Shown here in pieces: positions 22,172 through 35,750 of a stretch of 64,000 bases of DNA. The position numbers and the translations under genes are program-made. Source of the DNA: Volvariella volvacea V23. Its lineage: Eukaryota; Basidiomycota; Agaricomycetes; Agaricales; Pluteaceae. Below the pieces are notes generated by a model. That model worked only from the letters and a program-made list of their open reading frames with translations. It searched no databases and was not told where the DNA came from. Within the stretch, counting starts at the first letter, position 1. Every line of letters starts with the position of its first letter. The DNA lies in contig KB722744.1 of the NCBI GenBank assembly GCA_000349905.1, positions 124,001 to 188,000 on the forward strand, read 5' to 3'.

Positions 22172-22206
22172 AGAACTTTCCAGAAGGTTATGGAACATGC
22201 CAGAAC
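22172..22206 (+). promoter_or_regulatory. Heat-shock-element-like pentamer array
   Basis: Seven consecutive 5-bp units show the HSF pattern in phase: units 1, 3, 5 and 7 are nGAAn (22172, 22182, 22192 and 22202), unit 2 is nTTCn (22177), and units 4 and 6 deviate. It lies about 190 bp upstream of the TATA box at 22386. Binding by heat-shock factor is inferred from the motif only. Confidence 0.45.
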
Positions 22207-23144
22207 CTCGGAGTCATATTACATCATGACTGAGTTATATGTACAGCCTCATGAAATGTCATGGAACATTGTAGAATAGAGGGATTTATGCCATTGGTCA
22301 CCTAGTTAAACACATGCTTCAGATGACTAATAGATCTGTTGGCAGTCATTTACATTATATAAATAGTTACATACAGTTTTGTAGATATATAAGGCCTGTA
22401 CTTCTGAGTATCGCTCCTCAGATCAATCAATTTTGTTCTTCCTTCGCTCTACTGCATTATCTGTGCACAAGCAGCTGCCCTATTTGATTCTACTCCTGCT
22501 AAAGATCATCTCAGAGGTAAGTACTTGTAACAGATTGGCTGTTGGAGTGCTTAGGTTTTTGGAGCCACGTCCGTAGTTATGGATGACCTTACTTTTCATC
22601 TTCAGGGAAAAGGGTGGTTTTGGCTCTGTGGAAGAGCCGATAATGAGTGGGCAGAGAGTGGTAGGCTTTGGCTTTTGTTGGATGGTGGTAGGCATTCCGA
22701 GGTGACAAAAGGTGGGATGTCTAGTCAAACAAAGTGGCGTTAGCCTTATATTCATTCTACCACAAGATAAAATTGTTATTTGTTCGCACATGACTATTTG
22801 CTCACTGTCGGGATCTGAAAAGTTGTTTATGGCTATGATCGACCGTGAGTTTCTCAAAATTTGCCCTCAAGTTCGCCTTATTGTTAACTGCGATGGCCTC
22901 ACGGCCTCCTAAAATCGGGGATGACAACTCCAGACAAACAAGGTTGAGCAATCAGGCTCCCTCCGTGAGTCTTAAGGACCGCATGCTAGAACTGAGGACT
23001 ACCCACGCAAGGAGGTGGGAGGAAACAGCCAGACGGGCACAGGCCCAAGTCTATAAGAATGGAAATGCTAGATAGACTGCCCTCAAGGCTAAAATATTGT
23101 ATATAGCAATGACCTACCCTAGCACGCCTCATGCCCTTTGGGAG

Positions 23145-23229
23145 GCTCGGCTAGAGACCGCATAGCGGTCTCGTCCCAGTGTTAAAGACTACATATATAG
23201 ATACATACTGTTAACTGCGCTAGCCGAGC
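23145..23229. repeat. Nested inverted repeats
   Basis: An outer pair GCTCGGCTAG (23145-23154) and CTAGCCGAGC (23220-23229) encloses an inner perfect hairpin GAGACCGC-ATA-GCGGTCTC (23154-23172). The structure could be the end of a small DNA element or a cruciform; no coding frame is present. Confidence 0.7.
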
Positions 23230-25275
23230 TCATAACATGACAAAAGACAGATATCCAGGCTAACGACGGGGATTGGCTCTGATATGGGAAAGCAAGGGGT
23301 GAGGAGTTTGTGCTTGTTGGGTTGGCTTGAGATGCCTCATGACTCTGGGTAATCTTTTATATATTTCTTGCTTCCCGTTAGTGACTGCTGAGCATTGTCA
23401 CTGACACAGAATGACTCATAGTGAGCACCAAACCTGTGCCACAGCAATTTTCCGGTGAAGGCGGTTACTGGGTTGTCTGTCAGTTCTTATCATTTGACTC
23501 GATGACTTGGAGTGATTTCATATTAAAAATCTGTATCAGAGAGGCTATGACCATTGTTTCAGTGATAACAATTGGGTCAATGTATGACAGTTACTCCTGA
23601 ACGAAGACTTGGGCGTCTTGCTCATCTGATTGAAGCGTCGTCTTCCCCTTTCTTGGGGTAGGAGGAATTTGCATTCGTTAATTGTTTTCTCTGTGGAATC
23701 CGGTTCAATTGATGGATTAGGGGGGTTTACTCAGCTTAAACGGACCACAAAACAGGGAGAGACGCGGAAACGGAACAGGTCTCAGCTGGTCATTAGGTCA
23801 TGTGAAACAAACCGTATTTGGAAGAAAAAGTGTTGCAATGGTGTAAGAATCCAGTATAATCTCAGGAATCAAATAATATGGCGCTTTTCTCGTACATGTC
23901 TACATAGGTACTTGTCTGGGCCAGATTCACCAATCAATCACTTGAATGTCATGAACGAGCTAATTTTATTTTTAATTTATTATCATTATTCCTATAGACG
24001 CTCATATAGACGCCTAAAATATCATTATTAATTTCACTTTCTTTTTATTTTATTATGTCATTCCTTTACCAGATTAGTCAGCATGATTAGATAAGATGAT
24101 TACATACGTAGGTGATCATAGTTACTACATCAAGTACATTCCCAAATGGTGGTCACCTCCAAAAAGATACAAACTGGTTAGTGAATAACCGAGGGAGACC
24201 GTTAAGCATATGACCCATAGAATGTACTAGAAATGTGCGTCATGATTGTGTCATAGCACGCAATCATCGTGCAAGTATTAGCATAATGGTCTGTGCATAG
24301 ATAGTAGGATTATCTATAAATACTGGAGCTAACTGGCAGGTAGCTCCCCAGTTCTAATCTGGTCTTTACTGCCCTCGTTGAGCCGCGCAGCCTAAGCACC
24401 CCAGTGCCTTTACTCCAACAACTGAGATATATACTCGTTACAATACGAGTACTCACAGTGGTAAGCAGATCGTCATTAAATATTTCTTTTTATCTGGTTG
24501 TTGCAGAGTGAGATGCTTTGCACACATCTGCCGACCACCGAGTAATGTTTCATATGGATGGCTTAAGGCCTGTCCCCTATTGAGGGTAGAGTCCATCTCT
24601 TTATTCTTTCTTTTATTTATTTCATGATGCTATTCATCGGGGTTGGCGAGCACTCGACGTGGTCGCTGACATTGAACCTGCTTGAACTTCAGATTTTCAC
24701 CACGTTGTCACCTTTTGTTCTGCAACTATGAAAGTCGATTCTGTCTGTACTAGTGGACCATGGTTGCCTGAGATTACAACGTGATACGTATCTGTGACAC
24801 TTAAACCCTGCCCAGACCAATCAACGGCATCACCATGCTGCTGGCACCCAAAACATGACGAAGGTGGTGTATGCATTCTAATTGTGTTCGTTCTATAGCT
24901 CACAACATGTCAAATGTGGCGCTGCAGATGTGGATCCAAAGACTTTGGTGGCTTGATAAAGCCCAACTGCCGAATACTGCACTAGGCTCTTAGACGCATT
25001 ATTGTACTACTATGGTACAGGCAAATGGGATGAGTATATCGTAAGGGTGCTTGAAGGAACTTCCGCATGTCAGCACTTGCTTGGCTGCTCCTTGGTGGCT
25101 GTCATTTTATAATGAGTAAGCCTCAGTGCCTTTGCTTGCGTCAAACCAGGCTCCCCTGTTAAAGACTTTCAATCTCCAAAAAGTCCGAGACGTAGGTCCT
25201 GTGGAATTCAAGTCCACAACGCCCATCTCTATAGCTTGCTACAAAGCACTATGTCGCTGACACAATGAACGGTTT

Positions 25276-27907
25276 ATGGCGCATTTCCAACCTCACCCAT
25301 TCAAGAGTTCCTGGCTGGACATGGACCTTGATTCAGACGACCCAGATCTCTCCCTGGGTTCAAGACCATCAAGCGTCCTTCCTCCTCGCTATTCATCGAT
25401 CATGAGCTCACCCACCTCTCCTTATGCAATTGATTCGCCCTGGTACTCGACACTTTATGGCGAAAGGGCTGGTATCAGTGCAATACCCCTCATCTCCCAC
25501 ACTCCTCTTTCCCCAAATTCTAAACGTCCAATCTCTGGACCTAGCGCAGTTCGACTACCGCAAGTGTTTGAAGGGGTTGAGCCATATCCAATTGGCTTGA
25601 GGCCCAATCTGAACCCGGATTCAAAAGAAGTACGTGCCCATTTGTGCACCCTTCCGGCGCCCTTCCTGCTGTCTGCATCCAGACCAAATCCGAAAGCGGA
25701 GAAAGGCGTACTAAGCAATACTCAAGAACTGCCCACGCATAGGCACTTGCACAGGCAGACATCAGAAGCAATAGCAGATGCACCAGTGCCCTTATCTATC
25801 TGCCCAACGTTAAATGTTTTCGGTAATTACTCAGATGCCAATGGCTCAAGTCCTCTCACTCACTGTTATAGCGACGTCATCTTAACGCGTCGTTAGTGAT
25901 TGACAGAAGTACCTCAGTACTTCCATCGAGGGCGAGTAAGATGATGAGAGCGACGAAGACAGCAACAGGCTGAGTCGAAGATCCATCAAAGGCGTTAATG
26001 AGATGAGTCAAGATAATATTCACACAGCGAAGTATGAGAGAATACAAGAGGTCAAGCTGAAGTTCTACGCTAAAGAATTGAAGTATTTATATGTTCTCGT
26101 GGTATTAGGTTTTGGCTGAGAAAGGAAATGTAATACTCGAGTCATATGTACGCATAAGCTATGGACGCGTAAGCTATACGCGCGTACACTGCTAAATGAA
26201 GGAATGCTATTGTAGTTACCGAAAGAGGTTGTAACTACTTGAAAAGAAAAGTAAGTCCGATTGTCCGAAAGCACACAAGCTGATATGATGATTTTTCATC
26301 GTCGTAACACTCACATTACTAAGCACGTCCTTCAGTTGAAAGACAGTAGGAACAATCCATAGCTTACCCTGGTTTTGGAGAGTCGAGCTCGCACCCCTGG
26401 GAATACCCCTGTATTTCAAAGGGGTGATAACATTACCGGTTCAATATATCTGTCCGTTGGTGAATCCGACTCAAGTGTGCACACTGTGACTTTGACCGTA
26501 CATATTGGATTTCTTTTTTTTGCGATGAAGATGGGTTGAGCAATTACTAGGTCACTGGTCAGTTTATCACTAGCGCCTATGACCAAGGAACATTCACATT
26601 CTTAGAACATACGACGACTATCTGGTCCAAAACATCCAGTTCAAGCGCTAGAGAGAGTGCCGTAACTGGCTCCAAGTTGTCAGGTGGTTACTCTTGGCCT
26701 TTCTGTATACCGTTCCCGGAAGAGACTACGCTTCCCCATCCTAATGGCAAGAATGTACCCGCAAAGCTCGTCCATACACGTGCATCAATCCTGAAGCGAT
26801 CTATCGGTGCAACTATCCAGTATGAATTAACTTTGCGTGTCTGTCGTGGATGGTTTAAATCCGATTCCAGGCGAGTATCAGCAATCATATTATCCAGGGG
26901 GCACTCATCTCTACTCTTGCAGGCTTGGCACATCACTTATATATATTCCCCAGATTATACCAAAACCACTTTCGCCGCTAATGCAGCTGGCATACAGGCA
27001 GGGTAGTCCACTCCCTAGCCCTAAGGCTGATCAAGAGGGTTGGCACACGCCCGCTCCTGTAACACTTCATGGATGCGTAAGCAATTGGCGCAGTGTCCAC
27101 ATTCAATATACGGTTCGTAATAACAGTGTATAACCACAACCCAGCACTGACGCCTCCTTAGTTGTCCCTTGCCTATCCAGTAAGTGTCCTCCATGTAGCC
27201 CCTCTGGAATTTGCTGATCCAAGAATGATTGTTAGCTCTGCTATGCACGAGGGAGCGTCATTCCGCTCAGCCTGACGATCAAAAGTCAAGACTCGGAAGC
27301 CCTCCGTATACTGTCTTCGCCTAACGTCGTCGATGCTGTTTTCAAACGTCGTGTTAGATATTATCGAGATGCCTCATTTTATTTTAGCCCATTACCCCAG
27401 AAAGTAGATTATCAAGTTACAACGATAGAGGATGTTTCAAGGGCGGTATGGTGGACGCCTTCACAAGATGATTTGCAAGGTACGACGGAGAGAAGAGTGG
27501 AAGGAGAGATCCATTTGGAGGACATTCTACAACCATCCTCGAGTTTTCCCTTATGTATAGTAGAGGTAAGTGTCCACTACCCGTAATTTGGAGCAAGTTT
27601 TTTGCCTCTATCCACGCACCTGTTTCAACGGGCATTCAAACCGGGAGCATGGCATACTAATAGAGTAATGCAATAGTATTTCGTCGTGCTCTACCCTCCA
27701 GAGTGCTCTTCCTTGCAGCATGACCTGCATGAACCTCTGGCGACCCAACATATCAGGATTGGCACAGGACATCCGGTGGAATGTCCACGCCCCAGGCCAT
27801 TCAGCCAGCCTGCCAGGAGCTACCCGAGTACGCAAGATAGTGCATCGGATGAAAAGCAGACCGCCCTCCCCTGGATCAATTATGGTAATGCAGAGCCGCT
27901 AATGTAG
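25276..27907 (+). pseudogene. Arrestin-like gene, dead copy
   Basis: This copy follows the intact arrestin-like gene at 48840-51164 exon by exon. It has a Ser/Pro-rich N terminus with PPRYSS, the block ending EVRAHLCTLPAPF, the ITKHVLQLKDS segment, FITSAYDQGTFTFLEHTTTIW, SGGYSWPFCIPFPEET and the DQEGWHTP block, then LCYARGSVIPLSL and YFVVLYPPE. Two lesions break it: a solo LTR inserted at 25864-26309 in the first exon, and a TAG (about 26389) where the intact paralogue has Trp in its DFPWLTLS stretch. Intron 2 uses a GC donor (GCGAGT, about 26869). Everything after the LTR is otherwise well preserved, so inactivation is probably recent relative to the duplication. Confidence 0.85.
25864..26309 (-). 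mobile_element. Solo LTR of the same gypsy family
   Basis: 446 bp run from TGTTATAGCGACG to CGTCGTAACA, the inverted orientation of the LTRs at 12525 and 19201. It retains the decamer AGCTTGACCT (26049-26058 on the minus strand) and its TATA box. Perfect 5-bp target duplications CTCAC lie at 25859-25863 and 26310-26314. It has clearly diverged from the full-length copy and has fewer 15-bp repeat units, so it is older. It sits within the coding sequence of the arrestin-like pseudogene. Confidence 0.93.
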
Positions 27908-28154
27908 TCAGTCAATTAAGCCAGCTGCGTAGAGCCCTGTGATCTTCCTTGTGTGTCTTCCAATGTGTTTATTCGCTTTCTTCCATAAATTCATCCAGTT
28001 AAGACTCATGCTGCAACGGTAGGGGATTTATATACCTGGACTTAGCTATCTTGACATACATCTGGTTCATATATGGGGTCAAAATACAGTTGAATACATG
28101 AAAAGTTCAGATACAATAACGAAGGCCTATCATATGTCAAGGACCATAAGCTGA

Positions 28155-28330
28155 AAGTGCGGGATTACAGCATGCCGAAAGTCCAGCTCAATAAGTCCAA
28201 TTCCTACATGGTGCATTGACTCGTGGAAAATCCTGAGACTAGGGGCGACTAGTCAGCAAACAATGTGATGTCATATAGATTGAGAGATAGTAACACAAGT
28301 GAGCACCAGCAGATTGTCATGACATGCAGA
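28155..28330 (+). pseudogene. Truncated copy of the small gene at 40831-41040
   Basis: GGATTACAGCATGCCG and the following AGTCCAGCTCAATAAGTCC match the minus strand of the small gene's 3' end (about 40850-40910). Similarity continues through the spacer (GAGATAGTAACA and GCAGATTGTC are shared). Only the 3' end and trailer are left, so no product is expected. Confidence 0.7.
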
Positions 28331-28900
28331 TATAAAGTACCATCTGTCTACAACGAAAGCGGCCCAGAGGCCTGGTAGAAAGATAGCTTGGTCATGCCCA
28401 GCTCGTCCGTAAAACACCTGAACTTGGGGTTTACTCATAAGTTCTGTTTCGCTGCACTTGTTATTCCATGAATCCCAGAATCTTATCAGCAGCCAACTTC
28501 CTCCCCTCTCCAACGCTGCACAACGATCAGCAAGCAATTTTGCATTGCGAGCGAAGCTCTCCCCAACAACTTTGATTAAAGCCTTGCCAAATTCTTCTGC
28601 ACTCGCTCTGGATGCGCTGTTCGGGCTGCCGTAGACTCCTATCCTAAGACTCTCAACCCTTCTCGCATAATCGTATGTGTCATACCATACAGGTAGGACG
28701 ATATGAGGTACACCAGCTCTATACACCCCCATCGACGATCACCAAACCTTAGAAATAGGAAACAAGAATCACGAAACAGCTTCAAAGAATGAATTTGCTC
28801 CCCAATCATGAACTGAACAAACCACATTCGGGTGGCACAGGATCGAATGCGGTGTCGCCTCGAGCCAATTGACCACCCTCATCCTCACAGGTTCTATCTG
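28331..28900 (-). pseudogene. UDP-glycosyltransferase 3' fragment
   Basis: The minus strand matches the last two exons of the intact glycosyltransferase at 39112-40633 (AGVPHIVLPVWYDTYDYARR, then EEFGKALIKVVG and SFARNAKLLADRC). The donor-binding motif HHGGANSFFEAVS is changed to HDWGANSFFEAVS. A one-base deletion near 28515 shifts the frame before the C terminus. The 5' two-thirds of the gene are absent. The fragment and the neighbouring 28155-28330 segment form an inverted copy of about 40190-40920. Confidence 0.85.
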
Positions 28901-29215
28901 AGGTTGTCGCCAAAGTGGTTAGCGGAAATTCCCAATGCTCTCAAGCTCAGGATGCATTTATGTAGACCAGAGGTCATAGTTTGGGAGAGGCTTTAAATCG
29001 TGGCCCACCGATTGTGCGGAGGTATGTGGTGATTTCAAAATAGCAATACATATCATGAACTCGGGTTGTATCGTGATCTTGGTCTCGCGAGCGATTCAAG
29101 TAGTGGTCAAATATTAGATAATATCTATGTAGAATGTAGATCCTTCCGACTTATAATTCTTGGGGATAATATTAACCCTCTCTATCCACCACCACCATCG
29201 ACAACGACTCCAACC
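28901..29215. other. Spacer and promoter of the P5C dehydrogenase gene
   Basis: No gene is seen. The last 40 bp are a CT-rich leader containing CTATCCACCACC directly before the ATG at 29216, typical of a highly expressed fungal gene. Confidence 0.4.
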
Positions 29216-31641
<2,426 letters not shown>

Positions 31642-32288
31642 GGGTGATTATGCAGCTCTGGTTGTGTAAAATAATGCGAGAGGTGTTTAGGGAATGGAAT
31701 GAGGTACATTGGAGTTCAAAAGGGTGAAGACGTAAGACCGAGCGTATATATTTGTAAAGATCTTAACCTTGTAGCTTTGGCATCCCCCTGGGTTTTGGAA
31801 TGGACTAATGAATAATGTATTACCGTACCCGCAACACTACACCACAGCTCATGATGCATGATAACGGTCAAGTGTCGTCATTTCGGCGTAATCGAAACAT
31901 GGTGGAACAGCTAGACAGCGACAACTAAGCGTACAGCCGATAAAGTTATACTAGAGGGCAATAAGGCGGATCTCCTCCAACTCTGCAAGTATGCAGAGTG
32001 CGAAGGACAGTCGAGTGGCATGGGGATGCGGATCGAGGGTGATAAGAAAGCAAAGATTAAACAAGATTTGTAGAAAGCATGTGGAAGTATGATACTGGTG
32101 TCGTTGAACAAAATTGGGTATGCAAAGGTCTCATGAATGAGAAAGCAGCTGTAGTAACATCGGATGACAACAAACATAAAGATGGGGCATGGGGATGGAA
32201 GAAAAGATGGAAGGCGGGTTAAGAATAGCGGGAAGGGAGATCAAGAAACCACGCCTTGTAACGGGAAACGCCACCTCGAGGATTGAGA
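31642..32288. other. Spacer between convergent genes
   Basis: The 3' flanks of the P5C dehydrogenase (+) and stomatin-like (-) genes meet here. I see no gene or repeat. Confidence 0.45.
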
Positions 32289-33779
32289 TCATGCGTCGGC
32301 CAAGCTGTTTAATATGCCTACTCGTCCTACGGTTCCTGCTCCTGTATCAGCAGATTCGCCTTGGACTAGGGCGCCGACGTTGGATCCTGATGCTTGTCCT
32401 GCTAGTTGGCTGACAACGTCGCTTTGGAGTTGCATAGGTACAAAGATGACCTTGCTGTTGCCTGATTTGGCCATTTGTTGCACTGGGTAGGGTAAAGTGG
32501 TTAGTACGAACATGGAAATGAGCAAGAGACACTCACAAGCCTCGAGTTGACGGATTTGCATGGCAGCAGGCGAAGCCAAAATATCCGCAGCCTGTCTCAT
32601 CAACCTCGCAGCGTCAACCTCAGCTCTAGCAGCAATAACCTTGGACTCTCCGATCCTCTTCTGTTGAGCGGCCGAACTCAAGGAGGCGGCAACTTCGGGG
32701 CTGAAGACGATGTCCTTGATGAGGATTCCTTCGATGCTGACACCCCATTTGTCCGCTACGTCGCCGACGATCTCTGCTATTTCGAATGCGATGGCTTCGC
32801 GCTCGGTGACGACGCTTTGGACTGCACGGGCGCCGACGACGTGGCGCAGGGTGGTTTGGGCACGTTCGACTAGGGCTTGGCGGAGGTCCGTGATGCCGAA
32901 TGCGGCGCGGTAGGGGTTGGTGATTTGGAAGTAGATGACGGAGTCACTGTGAGAAGAAATTTAGTTCCGGTGTGAGAGGAGAGCGGGAAAGGTGCAAAAC
33001 TCACATCTCGACATTGACGTTGTCACGCGTGCTGAGAATCAAAGTCAGTGTCTGGGTTACAGTCGTTCATTGCATAGTGAGACTTACATGACAGTTTGTC
33101 TTCCAATTGGACTGATTTGAATCTTAACATCCACTACGCGGAGAGATTCCGTGCAAACGTTGACTTGTACGAGACCGGGGTCGACGGATTTGTAGAATTG
33201 ACCGAATCGCGAGACTAGACCAACGGAACCTATAGACAAGAGAGAGAACAGGTTCTAGAATTAGCCTACTGTGAGGATTTGGGGAGCGGGTGTCTTACCC
33301 TGATGGACTTCGCGGAATGGGTTGGGACAAGGGCAGCACGGGAATGCACCAAAGAAACCAATCAGGGAACCTAATCCCTGAAGGAGGGTACCGTAAATTC
33401 CATGGGTGACCTAGAAGCGATGAACCATGCGGTAAGGATATAGATGAGATATTAACATACCTCTCCCGTACCTAGGTCTTGGGCATAGGATGGCTAGTTA
33501 CCAAGGTTCGTTATGAATGATCCACAATAAGACTCAAAAACCAACCTGCATCTCAGATCTCTTCAATGGTTGAACAGTAATCATTCCTTGACCTGGAGCA
33601 CCAGCACGCCTCGAAGGCTGAGGGATGTCATCCGTAACTCAACCGAAAGTTAGTCCCAATGTCCAAAAAATCAGAGAGCTCAACACACCATGGGCAGCAT
33701 CGTGGTCAACCACATTAGAAGAGGATGATCCGCCTGGGGATGAAGCGCGCGCCTTGGAGTCGATTCCGTTGTGGGCCAT
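32289..33779 (-). CDS. Stomatin-like SPFH/Band 7 membrane protein
   Basis: The family members are hairpin-inserted membrane scaffolds that form oligomers and organise membrane domains. Exons joined from the minus strand give MAHNGIDSKARASS at the N terminus, then a membrane-hairpin region (GSLIGFFGAFPCCPCPNPF), the SPFH core (GLVSRFGQFYKSVDPGLVQV, TRDNVNVEMDSVIYFQITNP, LRQALVERAQTTLRHVVGAR, REAIAFEIAEIVGDVADKWG) and the stomatin C-terminal helix (SSAAQQKRIGESKVIAARAE) with QIRQLEALQQMAKSGNSKVI and PMQL. The Cys-rich CCPCPNPF segment is a likely palmitoylation site, as in human stomatin. The start at 33779 fits a 55-60 bp intron that rejoins at VTDDIPQPS. The C-terminal tail is Gly/Ser-rich. 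Confidence 0.9.
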
Positions 33780-34239
33780 TGCGGGGTGGTGGAATGACAC
33801 AAAGGGTGCTTGGCTGGTGCTTATAAGCTTTTGTCGTGGTCTGAAGCTAGAGCCGAGCGTAGACCCTCTCCGCAGCAATTTCCACTCGATATAAGGGGCA
33901 CAGCCTTGATACATGATTGCCGAGTCCGGCATTGTCACAACTGACCCAAATAACTCCCATGCTGAGAACTTGGATTTCTATCAGACCACGATCCCGGCGC
34001 GGGAGCTGCGCCTCGTTACCTCATCCTCCACGAGGAGATCGACAACAGGAAAGCCTGAGCATCGTCAAAAGAGTGATCACTGCGGACTGGACGCACGGCA
34101 TTCAACGCGGTTGTGGCGTGAGAAATAATTTACGGCAACTACCGCATTCGGTAAGCCCATTGCAGCTGATCGCGTTCAACTCCACGACGGCCATTCCCAA
34201 CATTACACCGCTTGCCAACCAATTTAGCATTGCCCAAGG

Positions 34240-35750
34240 ATGGCTATCAAATACTGGTTGCTTAAAGCAGAGCCCGAGTCTCGCGTCGTAAAAGGAAAAG
34301 ATGTCAAGGTCAGCCCGGTATCAATTCGATGGTTGGCAGGGTGAAGTCAATTCAATTCAACAGTTCAGTGTTGATGATTTTGAAGCCGTGAAAATCTCGC
34401 CATGGGAAGGTGTAAGAAATTACGAAGCGCGTAACCTCATGAAGGAAATGAAAGTCGGAGATAAGGTTCTCGTTCTGGTGTCTTTGTGGAGTTGAATCGC
34501 TGATGCTAGTTTTGGGCGCGATCTAGGCCCTATTTTATCACTCCAACTGCAAGAACCCAGGTAGGCCACTCAATGTAATAGGTTGCTTGCTGCGCACCAT
34601 CAGCTGAAGCCCGCCTCCCACTATTCCTATCAATGAGGCATTGCTGCCTTTGCCCAGGTTGGTTTACCGTCACTTTCGCTATTGGCCTCGTCAAAGATAA
34701 TAACGCTGTCTTAACAGGTTTCTAAAGAGGCATATCCGGATTGTGAGTAGCCATTTTATAGCTGTGCATACTGTATATTTACTCGAACGTATCATCCCAG
34801 ATACAGCATGGGACCCGTAAGTGCCCCATGACTATACTCCATATCGGGTTCCCACCACCTTCCCTTTCTGAAGGAATCATCCATACTATGACGCTGTGAG
34901 TACGTGCCTTAGACTCGACACTTCCGCAGCACTCAACACAAACGGCCTCCAATAGAAAACGGATAAAGATAACCCCAAATGGTTCATGGTCGACTTGACC
35001 TTCGTCGCTCGTGCCAAGCACTTTATCCCGTTGGCACTTTTGAAAGGAGTTGCCGATAGGTCAAACCTGAAACCGCAGGAAGAAATTCGATATATCGGTG
35101 AAAATGGAGTAAAAGCCATCAAATGTGAGTCATAGCATCATATTTTGACATACGAAAACTCTTGGCGGTGAACGTTTTGAATTCCACCTACCGCACATGC
35201 CGCCGGAACTTCGGCAAGTCCCCACCGACTTGGTTCCTGACGTTGGCGTTTGAGTGATAAACTATCTGACACTTTTGTTTTAGCGATGGACTTGGTCACA
35301 AGGGGGAGGCTAAGTGTACAACGTGTGGATGAAGCGGCTTGGAATGTAATCAAGCTCCTTGCCGAACAAGGTGGCTGGGAAGAAACCGACTTTAGTTCAA
35401 CCAAGAAGTCAAGAAGCAAAAAAGCGGCCGATGTTAATGTGCCTGCTAAGAAAGTCACAGCCGCGGAACCAAAATCTAGAACAAAGGCTGTCAAAAGGTC
35501 TAGGAAGAAAACGGGAGTTGAAGACTCGGAGCATTCTGATATCAATCAGGGGGATGAGGGCCACGTGGAGGAAGCTGGAGTGGAGGTCGAGTCGCAGTCC
35601 AAGAAGAGGGTATCGGCAAAGAAGGCTGTGGGACAAAAGCGCAAGAGCCGCAAGGACACAGCCGAGGACGAGAATGTGGATAGATCGCAAAGTGACGGTG
35701 ACGATGGAGATTATGGGACTAGGCGGAGGTCAAAACGAACCAGAAAATGA
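34240..35750 (+). CDS. EVE-domain (THYN1-like) protein with basic C-terminal tail
   Basis: The frame joins across at least eight exons: 34240-34308, 34364-34465, 34527-34560, a 20-nt microexon at 34638-34657, 34718-34742, and further exons to 35750. The product starts MAIKYWLLKAEPESRVVKGK and carries the EVE landmarks FSVDDFEAVKISPWEGVRNY, ALFYHSNCKNPG, AQVSKEAYPDYTAWDP, NHPYYDAKTDKDNPKWFMVD and GRLSVQRVDEAAWNVIKLLA. The PUA-like EVE fold is thought to bind modified nucleobases. After the domain come about 110 residues rich in Lys/Arg/Glu (KKSRSKK, KKAVGQKRKSRK, RRRSKRTRK), which is longer than in the animal THYN1 and suggests nuclear location and nucleic-acid binding. Substrate is unknown. 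Confidence 0.92.

Larger units (their letters stand above)
19815..25275. other. AT-rich gene-poor interval with relic-like segments
   Basis: No confident gene is present. Three segments have a TATA box followed 110-150 bp later by a strong splice donor: TATA about 21545 with donor 21661, TATA about 22386 with donor 22516, and TATA about 24313 with donor about 24460. Each includes a CTCAG or TACTGCC-like element, so they may be old LTRs or promoters of dead elements. A pyrimidine microsatellite (TTTTC repeats) lies at about 21236-21257. A short open frame at 22878-23075 ends in a charged helical segment of unknown origin. Confidence 0.45.
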
